Positions 1-6,246 of a DNA stretch of 6,246 nt are shown here, piece after piece; the first letter of the stretch is position 1, and each line of letters opens with the position of its first letter. The translations under genes were made by a program, and so were the position numbers. Below the pieces are notes generated by a model. That model worked only from the letters and a program-made list of their open reading frames with translations, did not search any database and was not told the DNA's origin. The DNA comes from an uncultured Ruminiclostridium sp. GTDB lineage: Bacteria > Bacillota > Clostridia > Oscillospirales > Ruminococcaceae. Location of the stretch: positions 1 through 6,246 of the forward strand of contig CAJUFF010000156.1 of assembly GCA_910585505.1 (NCBI GenBank). Direction: 5' to 3'.

Positions 1-121
1 TGCGTTTTTTTCCTTGAAGCTAACCGTTTGGGGTCAAAAATCCGTCATTTCCTCTATTTTCATACAAGCCCTAATTTCCGATCAAAGTACAGACAAATTT
101 TGTTGTCGTTCGGGAATTAGT

Positions 122-165
122 ATAAAAAAGCTGTGATTCGGTTTATGCCGAAAACACAGCTTTTT
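122..165 (-). terminator. Rho-independent terminator of the prmA-recD2-comF operon
   Basis: An 11-bp outer stem (AAAAAGCTGTG at 125-135 with CACAGCTTTTT at 155-165) continues through a small A/AA internal loop into a 5-bp inner stem (TTCGG 137-141 with CCGAA 148-152) and a 6-base loop. On the minus strand it begins 6 bases after the comF stop codon and is followed by a T run (TTTTTTATA), as expected for an intrinsic terminator. The stem is flanked by T runs on both strands, so it could also stop transcription arriving from the left on the plus strand. Confidence 0.88.
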
Positions 166-171
166 ATTTTT

Positions 172-837
172 TCAGCGAAGCATCGTCTTCGCGAAAACCG
201 CCGCGCCGACCGTTTCCGCTCCCGCTTTTTTAAGAGTTTTTGCCGCTTCGGACAAAGTACTGCCGGTTGTGCTTATATCATCCACGATCAAAATGCTTCT
301 TCCTTTTGCTATTTTTTCATTGAGGCAGCAAAAAGCGTCTTTTACATTCAATACTCGTTCGCTTGCTTTTAAAGTTTTTTGCGGCTTTGTATCCCTGATT
401 TTCTTCAGAAAACCCACACAGGGCTTGTCCGTCAGCTGCGCTACCTCATTGGCTATAAGCCTGCACTGATTATAACCGCGCTTGTATATGTCCTTTTTCC
501 TCATGGGAACATATGTGATGACCTCGGCTTTGTTCAGAACATCTCCTTCGCTTCCGACAAGCGCCTTGTATATCAGATATGCGGCTCCGCTTATGGCGTA
601 ACCGTCGCCATCGTTTTTAAATCTGCCCGCAAAAGATTTTCCGAATACGTCATAAACGGAAAATGCGATAAAATAATCCACATAAGGTATCGGGAGATTT
701 TCTGACGGAGGTGAAAACAATTTCACGCAGGTGTTGCAGAAATACTCGTCAAAGGAAATCTCACGGCCGCACATTCCGCAACGATTGGGATAAAAAAGAT
801 CCAAAAGCAGTCTTTTCAAAATATAAAACCGTTTCAT
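172..837 (-). CDS. comF: ComF family protein (phosphoribosyltransferase-like, competence-associated)
   Basis: This 221-residue protein matches the ComF/GntX family in length and layout. An N-terminal four-cysteine zinc-finger-like motif (CGMC at residues 20-23, CNTC at 34-37) is followed by the family segment VPMRKKDIYKRGYNQ (110-124), then KPQKTL (151-156). The PRPP-binding loop of type I phosphoribosyltransferases is VDDISTTGST (185-194), with its paired aspartates and TTGST turn. In Bacillus and Haemophilus, ComF-family proteins are needed for uptake or processing of transforming DNA; a true phosphoribosyltransferase reaction is not established. No transport or pilus genes are present here, so a competence role is inferred from family only. 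The ATG overlaps the recD2 stop codon as ATGA. The nearest Shine-Dalgarno-like GGAG (848-851) lies a long 10 bases upstream, which suggests translation coupled to recD2. The gene is the last of the operon and looks intact. Confidence 0.92.
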   Translation of the reverse strand: MKRFYILKRLLLDLFYPNRCGMCGREISFDEYFCNTCVKLFSPPSENLPIPYVDYFIAFSVYDVFGKSFAGRFKNDGDGYAISGAAYLIYKALVGSEGDVLNKAEVITYVPMRKKDIYKRGYNQCRLIANEVAQLTDKPCVGFLKKIRDTKPQKTLKASERVLNVKDAFCCLNEKIAKGRSILIVDDISTTGSTLSEAAKTLKKAGAETVGAAVFAKTMLR

Positions 838-3062
838 AACAGATTTTCTCCGCCGTTATTCAGCCTTAAAAGCGCTCTGATACAGGAATAGCGAAGTGTC
901 CTTCTGTCGTTGTCAACCATCTCGTAAACCTGTTTTTTTGTACCTATTAAAACAAGAATGCTTTTTGCCCTTGTAACCCCGGTGTACAACAAATTACGGT
1001 ATTGAAGGTTTCTGCTGATGGAGGTCAAAGGCATTATCACAGCGTTGTACTCGCTCCCTTGACTTTTATGCACCGTAACGGCATAGGCAAGATCAAGCTT
1101 TTTAAGCAAATCGGGTGTGTACAGAGCCTTTCTTCCGTCGTAGTTAACCGTAAGATTTCCGCTGTGCTTGTCCAATTCCTCTATATAGCCTATGTCTCCG
1201 TTAAAAACTCCCCTTCCGTATTCAGCGTCCTTTTTCCATTCTATATCATAATCGTTTTTTATCTGCATTACCTTGTCGCCCTCGCGGAAAACGGTTTCAA
1301 ACACCTTTATTTCGCTTTTCCCCTTTGAAGGAGGATTAAGGGCAAGCTGAAGATCACGGTTAAGCTCCTTTGTTCCCGCGCATCCCATTCTGGTTGGCGT
1401 CAATATCTGTATATCCTCCAAAGGAGAGTAACCGTAGGTATTGGGGAGTCTTTTTTTTGCAAGCTCTATTACAAGTCTCGGTATGTCCCTTTCATTTTCA
1501 CAAAGCATAAAGAAAAAGTCCTTTTTCCTGTCGTCAAGAAGAGGGTATTCACCGTTTACGATTCTGTGAGCATTGGTGACTATCAGGCTTTCCGACGCCT
1601 GACGGAATATTTCCGTAAGCTCTACCTTGGGTATCTCTCCCCCCGCTATAAGATCTCTGAGAACGTTTCCCGCACCCACCGACGGCAGCTGATTGCTGTC
1701 TCCTACCATTATAAGAGAAGCTGACGGCTTCAGTGCCCTTAAAAGCGCTTCAAACAAAAGCACGTCCACCATCGACATTTCATCGACTATAATCACATCT
1801 GCCCTGAGAGGATTTTTTTCGTTTCTCTTGAATGACAATCTTTCCTTATCGGTACAGTCCACCTCTAAAAGACGGTGTATGGTTCTGGCATTTTCCCCGG
1901 TAACCTCGCTCATTCTTTTGGCCGCCCTTCCCGTGGGAGCGGCAAGAGAAATGCTTTTTTTGTGTTTTTTCAAAAGCTGAATAACTCCGTTTAGGGTGGT
2001 CGTTTTTCCCGTTCCGGGGCCGCCGGTAAGAATAAACAGCCTGTTTCCGAGACAGCCGTTTATAGCCGCCTTCTGAAGCGTTTCAAACTCTATATCCAAA
2101 GCAAATTCAACGCCGGCTATCTCCTCGGAAAGATCCTTTACGTTTCCTGCCGAAGTTTTCAGCATCTCGGTCAGTTTTTCCGAAATATATTTTTCCGCGC
2201 GGTAATATTCATTTAAATAAATATATCTTTTTTCGCCAATATCGAGTATCTTAAGCTGTCCGTTTTTCAGAGCCTCGTCAATGCCGCGGTGTATGGTCTC
2301 CCCGCCGAGTGCCAAAAATCTTTCCGCCGCATCTACCGCTCTTTTCACCGGCAGGCACGAATGACCCGCAGCGGCGTTTTCCCTTAATATGTACATCATT
2401 GCGGCTATAACACGGTTAACGCTGTCGACACTTATCCCCTCCGACCTCGCTATCTCGTCCGCCTGCTCAAAGTCAACGCCTAACTCGTCATCGCAAAGTA
2501 TATAAGGATTTTCTTTTATAAACAGGAGCGAGGACACATCGTATTTTTTCCAAACCAGCGCCGCCGAAGCAGGGCCTATGCCAAAGCGCTGCAAAAATTC
2601 GATAACGTTTTTTATGCCGCTAAGCTTGCGGTACTCGCTGCTGATATAAAGCGCTTTATCGCTTGTTACCCCTTTAAGCTCCGCAAGGCGAAGGGGGGCG
2701 TTTTCGATAATGTCCAGTGAATCCTCCCCAAAGCTTTGTACGATTTTTTTCGCCAAAGCTGGACCCAATCCCTTTATTATACCCGAACCCAGATATCTTC
2801 GTATCTCTTCGGGAGTAGTGGGAAGAGCACGTGTGCAGCTCACCGCTCTGAACTGTCGCCCGTACTTGGGATTATTGACATAATCGCCGTACAGCTCAAG
2901 CCGTTCCCCTTCGGCAATATCACCCAGTTCTCCCACAACGTCCACCGGTTCCCCGTCATGATTCAGCAAAAAAACTATGTAGCCCGTTTCGGAATTTTTA
3001 TACACAATTTCCTCCACAAAGCCCTTTAACATTACCTGTCCGATCTCTTCCATCAATTTCAT
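834..3062 (-). CDS. recD2: RecD2-type ATP-dependent DNA helicase (SF1B, 5'-3')
   Basis: This 742-residue protein has full RecD2 length. The N-terminal extension typical of RecD2 is present: a beta-rich region (about 12-80) and helix-hairpin-helix segments (about 90-170, such as GIIKGLGPALAKKI and RFGIGPASAALV). The helicase core follows in order: Q motif glutamine near Q330; Walker A GGPGTGKTT (347-355); motif Ia AAPTGRAAKRM (374-384); Walker B VIIVDEMSMVD (423-433); motif III VGDSNQLPSVGAGNVLRD (453-470); motif IV EIFRQ (484-488); motif V AVTVHKSQGSEYNAV (661-675); and motif VI LYTGVTRAK (692-700). All key residues look intact. RecD2 proteins act without RecBC and are linked to replication-fork maintenance, DNA repair and mismatch repair. 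The assigned ATG forms an ATGA overlap with the preceding small gene and has only a weak upstream GGG. A second in-frame ATG at 3051-3053 is an alternative start. Confidence 0.97.
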   Translation of the reverse strand: MKLMEEIGQVMLKGFVEEIVYKNSETGYIVFLLNHDGEPVDVVGELGDIAEGERLELYGDYVNNPKYGRQFRAVSCTRALPTTPEEIRRYLGSGIIKGLGPALAKKIVQSFGEDSLDIIENAPLRLAELKGVTSDKALYISSEYRKLSGIKNVIEFLQRFGIGPASAALVWKKYDVSSLLFIKENPYILCDDELGVDFEQADEIARSEGISVDSVNRVIAAMMYILRENAAAGHSCLPVKRAVDAAERFLALGGETIHRGIDEALKNGQLKILDIGEKRYIYLNEYYRAEKYISEKLTEMLKTSAGNVKDLSEEIAGVEFALDIEFETLQKAAINGCLGNRLFILTGGPGTGKTTTLNGVIQLLKKHKKSISLAAPTGRAAKRMSEVTGENARTIHRLLEVDCTDKERLSFKRNEKNPLRADVIIVDEMSMVDVLLFEALLRALKPSASLIMVGDSNQLPSVGAGNVLRDLIAGGEIPKVELTEIFRQASESLIVTNAHRIVNGEYPLLDDRKKDFFFMLCENERDIPRLVIELAKKRLPNTYGYSPLEDIQILTPTRMGCAGTKELNRDLQLALNPPSKGKSEIKVFETVFREGDKVMQIKNDYDIEWKKDAEYGRGVFNGDIGYIEELDKHSGNLTVNYDGRKALYTPDLLKKLDLAYAVTVHKSQGSEYNAVIMPLTSISRNLQYRNLLYTGVTRAKSILVLIGTKKQVYEMVDNDRRTLRYSCIRALLRLNNGGENLL

Positions 3063-3238
3063 CCCATTCTTTGAAAGCTTTCGCCGCTTTTTGCTCCGTT
3101 TACCCGCTCACGCGGACGGCGAGCGGACAAATAACATTCCGAAAGCCTTTTGGTAAGCGAATAAAAAATTATTCTAAGAAAAAAATACCCGCCCATTATT
3201 CCAAAAAAAACGCTCAGAAAAAACCAGATAGCCTGCAT
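3059..3238 (-). CDS. Small single-pass membrane protein of unknown function (59 aa)
   Basis: I do not recognise this protein. I chose the ATG at 3236-3238 because a strong GAGGTGA site sits 5 bases upstream; a GTG three codons earlier (3245-3247) lies inside that site and is unlikely to be used. The predicted product begins with a very hydrophobic, aromatic-rich stretch (residues 3-27, with phenylalanines, a GIMGG turn and one internal Arg22) that could span the membrane. A short basic tail (KR at 30-31, RRPRER at 40-45) should stay in the cytoplasm. The gene lies 50 bases after prmA with no terminator between them, and its TGA overlaps the recD2 ATG. Placement, ribosome binding site and coupling argue that it is a real gene. 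Another role is possible: it may mainly deliver ribosomes to the poorly sited recD2 start. Confidence 0.66.
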   Translation of the reverse strand: MQAIWFFLSVFFGIMGGYFFLRIIFYSLTKRLSECYLSARRPRERVNGAKSGESFQRMG

Positions 3239-3243
3239 AAAAA

Positions 3244-3250
3244 TCACCTC
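3244..3250 (-). promoter_or_regulatory. Ribosome binding site that sets the small-protein start
   Basis: On the minus strand GAGGTGA is followed by TTTTT and then ATG at 3238. The 5-base spacing fits the ATG start of the 59-residue protein. The upstream GTG start falls within this site, so the longer 62-residue reading is disfavoured. Confidence 0.7.
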
Positions 3251-3288
3251 GGTATATTTTATGCGGAGGCGGGAAATGGGTTACATAC

Positions 3289-4260
3289 TCAATTTTTTAA
3301 ATGGCAAATTACGGCGTTCCAGTCTTCTTCCTCATCTATCCTTTCAACGGCAAGCCCTTCCCTATCAATCGCCTCTTTTACCTCTTTAAGGCGCTCTGTT
3401 ATAATCCCCGATATAATAACGGTGCCGTTTTCCTTTAAAAATCCTTTGAAATAAGGGCTCATCTTTATAATAACGTCCGCGACAATGTTGGCGGTAATTA
3501 TATCGTAGCCGCCTCCTATTTTTTCTCTTAACGCGCAATCGTCAATAATGTTTCCGCAGTATGCCTCGTATCTTGTTTTATCAAAACCGTTTTGTTTGGT
3601 ATTCTCCGAGGCGGTATTTATTGCGTTAAGAAAAACATCGGTCATTACCGCCTTTTCGGCTCCGAGAAGCAAAGCGGCTATCGAGAGTATTCCGCTGCCG
3701 CAGCCTAAGTCCAATACCCTCTCGCCTCCCTTTATCGCTGATTCCAGCGCCTCCATCACAAGCTTTGTGGTATGATGCTGCCCCGTACCAAAGGAGGAAG
3801 CGGGATCTATTTCAAGTATTTTTCTGCCGCCGGGGTCGGATACATTTTCCCACGTAGGTTTTATAAGAAGCTTTTTTCCCACGTTAAAGGGCTTATAGTA
3901 CTGCTTCCAGTTGTTCGCCCAGTCTTCCTCGCGTATGCTTCCCGTTTCAATTTCAAGGGAACCGTAGAAGCCTTCCCCGTCTCTGTTCTTTATATCCTCA
4001 AGAGCTCCTTTCAGCGCCGAAAACATTTCCGCCCCCTGCGAATTTTCCTGAAGATAGAGGGTGATGTGGGTTTTTACATTTTTCAGCCCCATAAGATCGT
4101 TGTCTATATAATCCCAGTTCATTTCCTTATTTTCCAGAAAATCCTCGAAATCCGCGCTGTCGTGAATCTCAAACCCGTTTATTCCAAGCTCGCTCAATTG
4201 CATTGTAAGCGGATAAACCGCATCCGATTCGGTAAATATATCTATTTTTTTAAAATCCAT
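3289..4260 (-). CDS. prmA: Ribosomal protein L11 methyltransferase
   Basis: This 323-residue protein has normal PrmA length and architecture. An N-terminal L11-recognition domain (about 1-100; LGINGFEIHD at 25-34) leads through a linker to a class I SAM-dependent methyltransferase domain. Diagnostic segments are WANNWKQYYKPFNVG (114-128), the PrmA signature SSFGTGQHHTT (155-165), the SAM-binding loop LDLGCGSG (183-190), and TANIVADVI (256-264), the family's N-I/L-loop. Known PrmA enzymes trimethylate ribosomal protein L11 on lysines and the N-terminus, acting in the cytoplasm. One oddity is that strand 2 of the SAM fold reads DVFL (208-211), where many PrmA proteins have D-I-D-P; the ribose-binding aspartate D208 is kept. 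The start is supported by AAGGAAGG 5 bases upstream and by a promoter. The gene heads the operon; the rsmE gene often found next to prmA in Firmicutes is absent here. Confidence 0.96.
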   Translation of the reverse strand: MDFKKIDIFTESDAVYPLTMQLSELGINGFEIHDSADFEDFLENKEMNWDYIDNDLMGLKNVKTHITLYLQENSQGAEMFSALKGALEDIKNRDGEGFYGSLEIETGSIREEDWANNWKQYYKPFNVGKKLLIKPTWENVSDPGGRKILEIDPASSFGTGQHHTTKLVMEALESAIKGGERVLDLGCGSGILSIAALLLGAEKAVMTDVFLNAINTASENTKQNGFDKTRYEAYCGNIIDDCALREKIGGGYDIITANIVADVIIKMSPYFKGFLKENGTVIISGIITERLKEVKEAIDREGLAVERIDEEEDWNAVICHLKN

Positions 4261-4265
4261 TTCAA

Positions 4266-4273
4266 CCTTCCTT
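4266..4273 (-). promoter_or_regulatory. prmA ribosome binding site
   Basis: AAGGAAGG on the minus strand lies 5 bases before the prmA ATG. The same GAAAGGAAGG core at the same spacing precedes the GH43 gene, so it seems to be a preferred strong initiation site in this genome. Confidence 0.85.
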
Positions 4274-4295
4274 TCGGATAAAAACGTTACTTTTA

Positions 4296-4324
4296 ATTAT
4301 GCCTTATTTTTTGCAAAATTTCAA
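4296..4324 (-). promoter_or_regulatory. Sigma-A-type promoter of the prmA operon
   Basis: On the minus strand, a -35 box TTGAAA (4319-4324) is separated by exactly 17 bases from a -10 box CATAAT (4296-4301); each matches the consensus at five of six positions. The expected transcription start is near 4289, giving a leader of about 30 bases. It lies between the GH43 terminator and prmA, as needed for an independent operon promoter. No operator or riboswitch is visible in the short leader. Confidence 0.72.
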
Positions 4325-4355
4325 GTGTTTTGAAAAATTTTTTGCTCTTTTTTGC

Positions 4356-4391
4356 GGAAAAAAGAAAAAAGCGGCAAAAAAGCCGCTTTTT
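4356..4391 (-). terminator. Rho-independent terminator of the GH43 gene
   Basis: The stem AAAAAGCGGC (4366-4375) pairs with GCCGCTTTTT (4382-4391) around a 6-base loop. On the minus strand it ends in a long T-rich tail (TTTTTTCTTTTTTCC). It starts 47 bases after the GH43 stop codon and lies upstream of the prmA promoter, separating the two transcription units. A weaker AT-only hairpin (CTTTTTT at 4347-4353 with AAAAAAG at 4358-4364) follows directly and may back it up. Confidence 0.85.
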
Positions 4392-4413
4392 GGATTGCTT
4401 TTTAATGAAATAA

Positions 4414-4432
4414 CATAACAAATAGCGTTATG
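4414..4432 (-). repeat. Short inverted repeat after the GH43 stop codon
   Basis: CATAAC (4414-4419) and GTTATG (4427-4432) form a 6-bp inverted repeat around a 7-base loop, just 6 bases beyond the GH43 stop codon and before the main terminator. It has no T run of its own, so it is not a terminator. It could form a small 3'-UTR hairpin or be a chance match. Confidence 0.35.
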
Positions 4433-4438
4433 AATAAA

Positions 4439-6163
4439 TTACTTTTTACGTTTTTTAGACAGAATCACTCCCACGGTCAGGCCGATTGCCACAACGCACA
4501 GCGCAGGAATACCGTATTTCACGGCAAAGGAAAGAAAACCGCCGCGCACGTTTAGCGCTTCGTTGACATCGTATTCCTCGTTTTCTTCCGGAAATTCGGC
4601 GTTAAAGCCTTTTTCGGTGCAAAACTGCCAGTTTCTGACGGTAATTTCCTTTTCAGAGAAAATAAAGTACAGGTCATGCACTCCGCCGATCTCACCTACG
4701 GATTTATTGTACATCACCGTGAAATCTTCGGAATCTACATCTATGCTTGTGAGCATTTCACCGTCGGGCTTATCAAGCCTTACCTCTATCCTGCCGCTTC
4801 CCTTCGCCTCGGCAAAGAAGGTAAGGTCGTTTCTGAGACCGTACTTTTCGCTGTCTCTTTTATCGGGCACGGTAAACATTACGTTTTTGACACTTGTCCA
4901 TGCTCCCGCGGCGTCGCTTATCACCAGCGGAGCATTCATATCCGAGACGTCAAAAACAGTGGCGGCTTCTGAGCATATCTCCGCGCCGGATGAAACCGTA
5001 TACGGAATTTTCGCTTCCGCCTCCTCGACACCCGACTTGCTTCCCATTGTTTTTTCTATGGTTACCGTTTTTTCGTCTACGTTTATTTTATCAACGCAAA
5101 GACTTCTGTATCCGCCCTTTATACCCATTGACTTTCTGAGAAAAAGGGTGTGATATATCATATACCACTCGCCTCTGAATTTCTGCATATGAGTATGGTT
5201 ATTTGAATAATCAAAGCCCGAAAGGCCGGGATTTTTAAAGCACTCGCCGCCCATTTCCCAGCTATCGGGATCCAAAGGCGTTTTGGTTGTCATATATACC
5301 ATGCTGCAATCCGAGGGAACCTCCGCTTCATAGTCCCATTGAGGATAGTGACTGTTCCAATCGGAGCAGTAGGTGTAAACATAAGTACCGTTTATGTAAT
5401 TCAATTCGCTGGCTTCAAAGAAATAAGGGGCGGGAATTTTTACGAAATCGCTTCCGAAAGAGAGCATATCATCGCCCAGACGGACTATTCTCGTCGAGCC
5501 GGGCATAAAGTCAGTTCCGTCCTTCGCTCTGCCTCCGCCGAAGGAAAGCCATCCAACTCCGTTATCGTCAATAACAACTCCGGGATCAAACGGGTTGGGA
5601 CAATCAGTAAGTCCGGGCGTACCAGTGGTAATAAGCGGCTGTCCCAGCGGGTCACTCCATGGGCCTAATGGATCGGTAGCGGTAATTACGCCAACGCCGG
5701 TACCGTTGTTGGAAAAGTAAAGGTAAAAATGGGTAAGACCGTCATCCTCCGTTCTCGCGGCTACGGACGGAGCCCACGCGTTCATAATCCAAGGAGCAAC
5801 CTCGCCTACGTTGATTTCACCGTGATAAACCCAGTTTACCATATCCTCGGTTGAGAAAACAACAAGCGACTTGATTTTTTCATATGTATTGTCTTTCTCC
5901 GGACCGTTTGCGAGATATTGCTGATGATCGCTGGTTCCGTAAACGTAGAGTCTTCCTTGATATTCCACCGCGGTTGGGTCGGCGCAAAATATTTTTGAGG
6001 AAATGGGGTTGTTTTGCAAAGCGGATTTGAATGTTTCCGCAATTTCACCCGCAAATTTTGTTCCCACCGCCGTTTCCATCATATTTTCCGCCGCGGATGC
6101 GTTTGAAGTAAGCATTACCGCCGAACAAATGCCCGCAGTTATTTTTTTAATATTGTTTTCCAT
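4439..6163 (-). CDS. Secreted, membrane-anchored GH43-family glycoside hydrolase with CBM6-like module
   Basis: This 574-residue protein starts with a signal peptide (basic start, hydrophobic 9-20, likely cleavage after ASA near 24). A five-bladed beta-propeller GH43 domain follows (about 56-375). Likely catalytic residues are the base D62 in CADPTAV, D194 in NPFDPGVV and the acid E251 in FFEASEL; WAPSV (130-134) and the GVGVITATDPLGPW segment (156-169) are also typical. Known GH43 enzymes remove arabinose or xylose from arabinoxylan, xylan or arabinan; the overall look is closest to arabinoxylan arabinofuranohydrolases/xylosidases, but the substrate is not certain. Residues ~400-515 resemble a CBM6 beta-sandwich (GSGRIEVRLDKPDG, GGVHDLYFIF). 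An acidic linker (~517-535), a transmembrane helix (~550-568) and the cytoplasmic tail KKRKK follow, so the enzyme probably stays on the outer face of the membrane. The gene has its own promoter and terminator, with no neighbouring transporter or regulator. Confidence 0.93.
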   Translation of the reverse strand: MENNIKKITAGICSAVMLTSNASAAENMMETAVGTKFAGEIAETFKSALQNNPISSKIFCADPTAVEYQGRLYVYGTSDHQQYLANGPEKDNTYEKIKSLVVFSTEDMVNWVYHGEINVGEVAPWIMNAWAPSVAARTEDDGLTHFYLYFSNNGTGVGVITATDPLGPWSDPLGQPLITTGTPGLTDCPNPFDPGVVIDDNGVGWLSFGGGRAKDGTDFMPGSTRIVRLGDDMLSFGSDFVKIPAPYFFEASELNYINGTYVYTYCSDWNSHYPQWDYEAEVPSDCSMVYMTTKTPLDPDSWEMGGECFKNPGLSGFDYSNNHTHMQKFRGEWYMIYHTLFLRKSMGIKGGYRSLCVDKINVDEKTVTIEKTMGSKSGVEEAEAKIPYTVSSGAEICSEAATVFDVSDMNAPLVISDAAGAWTSVKNVMFTVPDKRDSEKYGLRNDLTFFAEAKGSGRIEVRLDKPDGEMLTSIDVDSEDFTVMYNKSVGEIGGVHDLYFIFSEKEITVRNWQFCTEKGFNAEFPEENEEYDVNEALNVRGGFLSFAVKYGIPALCVVAIGLTVGVILSKKRKK

Positions 6164-6168
6164 GACCG

Positions 6169-6176
6169 CCTTCCTT
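6169..6176 (-). promoter_or_regulatory. GH43 gene ribosome binding site
   Basis: AAGGAAGG on the minus strand lies 5 bases before the ATG at 6161-6163. It fixes the start that gives a complete signal peptide. Confidence 0.84.
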
Positions 6177-6206
6177 TCAGGTAAGTAGTTTTTATATATA
6201 CATTAT

Positions 6207-6235
6207 ATTATATATCAAACAGTCAGATTTTACAA
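6207..6235 (-). promoter_or_regulatory. Sigma-A-type promoter of the GH43 gene
   Basis: On the minus strand a perfect -10 box TATAAT (6207-6212) lies 17 bases from a -35 box TTGTAA (6230-6235, four of six consensus positions). A second overlapping TATAAT (6202-6207) has no good -35 partner. The region is very AT-rich (runs of TATA from 6191 to 6215), which makes the exact start uncertain; near 6200 is expected, giving a leader of about 35-40 bases. I see no clear cre (CcpA) site or other sugar-regulator operator in the 80 upstream bases available. Confidence 0.65.
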
Positions 6236-6246
6236 TATCCATATAT

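Noticed and set aside
100..126. TTGTTG and TATAAA on the plus strand resembling a promoter
   Set aside because: Spacing is only 15 bases, the match is weak, there is no plus-strand gene downstream, and it would run straight into the terminator hairpin.
133..372. 79-codon plus-strand open frame starting inside the terminator hairpin
   Set aside because: It starts within the terminator stem and is antisense to comF, with no recognisable protein features.
3245..3247. GTG start giving a 62-residue small protein
   Set aside because: The GTG is part of the GAGGTGA ribosome binding site, which is ideally spaced for the ATG at 3236-3238.
3251..3288. AT-rich TAAAATATA before the small gene as an internal promoter
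   Set aside because: No -35 box lies at a workable distance on the minus strand, and prmA is only 50 bases upstream without a terminator.
3772..4281. 169-codon plus-strand open frame opposite prmA
   Set aside because: It lies wholly antisense to a clear prmA gene, lacks family motifs and ribosome binding context, and is explained as a shadow of the codon bias of the real gene.
4563..5153. 196-codon plus-strand open frame opposite the GH43 gene
   Set aside because: Its serine- and proline-rich composition is typical of an antisense frame; the opposite strand has catalytic motifs and a continuous full-length gene.
5836..6054. 72-codon minus-strand frame inside the GH43 gene
   Set aside because: It is an alternative frame of the same strand, within the catalytic domain, with no ribosome binding site of note.
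6181..6246. Operator or catabolite-repression site in the TATA-rich GH43 upstream region
   Set aside because: The AT repeats give only low-complexity partial palindromes, and no cre-like sequence is visible; the upstream region is also cut by the window end.
1..6246. Mobile elements, CRISPR arrays, tRNA or rRNA genes, defence or toxin-antitoxin systems
   Set aside because: There are no direct-repeat arrays, terminal inverted repeats, transposase or integrase motifs or RNA-gene structures, and the five genes with their signals account for nearly all of the window.

Overview
The window looks like chromosomal DNA of an anaerobic Gram-positive bacterium of the Clostridia, perhaps a fibre-degrading gut or rumen lineage. 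The grounds are a moderate-to-low GC content, strong AAGGAAGG-type Shine-Dalgarno sites, a RecD2-type helicase with no RecB or RecC in view, a ComF/PrmA/RecD2 gene set, and a secreted, membrane-anchored GH43 carbohydrase. The taxonomic guess is an inference; there is no rRNA or other marker here.

All five genes read on the minus strand, so the transcription order runs from high to low coordinates. First comes a single-gene unit: a promoter (6207-6235), a strong ribosome binding site, a GH43-family extracellular glycosidase (4439-6163) and its own hairpin terminator (about 4356-4391). A new promoter (4296-4324) then starts what looks like a four-gene operon. It holds prmA (ribosomal protein L11 methyltransferase, 3289-4260), an unrecognised 59-residue single-membrane-segment protein (3059-3238), recD2 (DNA helicase, 834-3062) and a comF-type phosphoribosyltransferase-fold gene (172-837). 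The operon ends at a long hairpin terminator (about 122-165). The last three genes are joined by two 4-base ATGA stop/start overlaps, so their translation is probably coupled.

The first ~120 bases lie beyond the operon terminator and hold no gene I can support. A purine-rich AAGGA on the minus strand near the left edge could be the ribosome binding site of a gene starting just outside the window. No gap between genes exceeds about 180 bases.

Functionally the window joins a housekeeping operon (translation-factor modification, DNA repair helicase, DNA-uptake-related protein) to an unrelated polysaccharide-degradation gene. I see no mobile element, CRISPR array, RNA gene, defence system or other novel system. 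The least explained items are the small membrane protein between prmA and recD2, and the C-terminal membrane anchor of the glycosidase.
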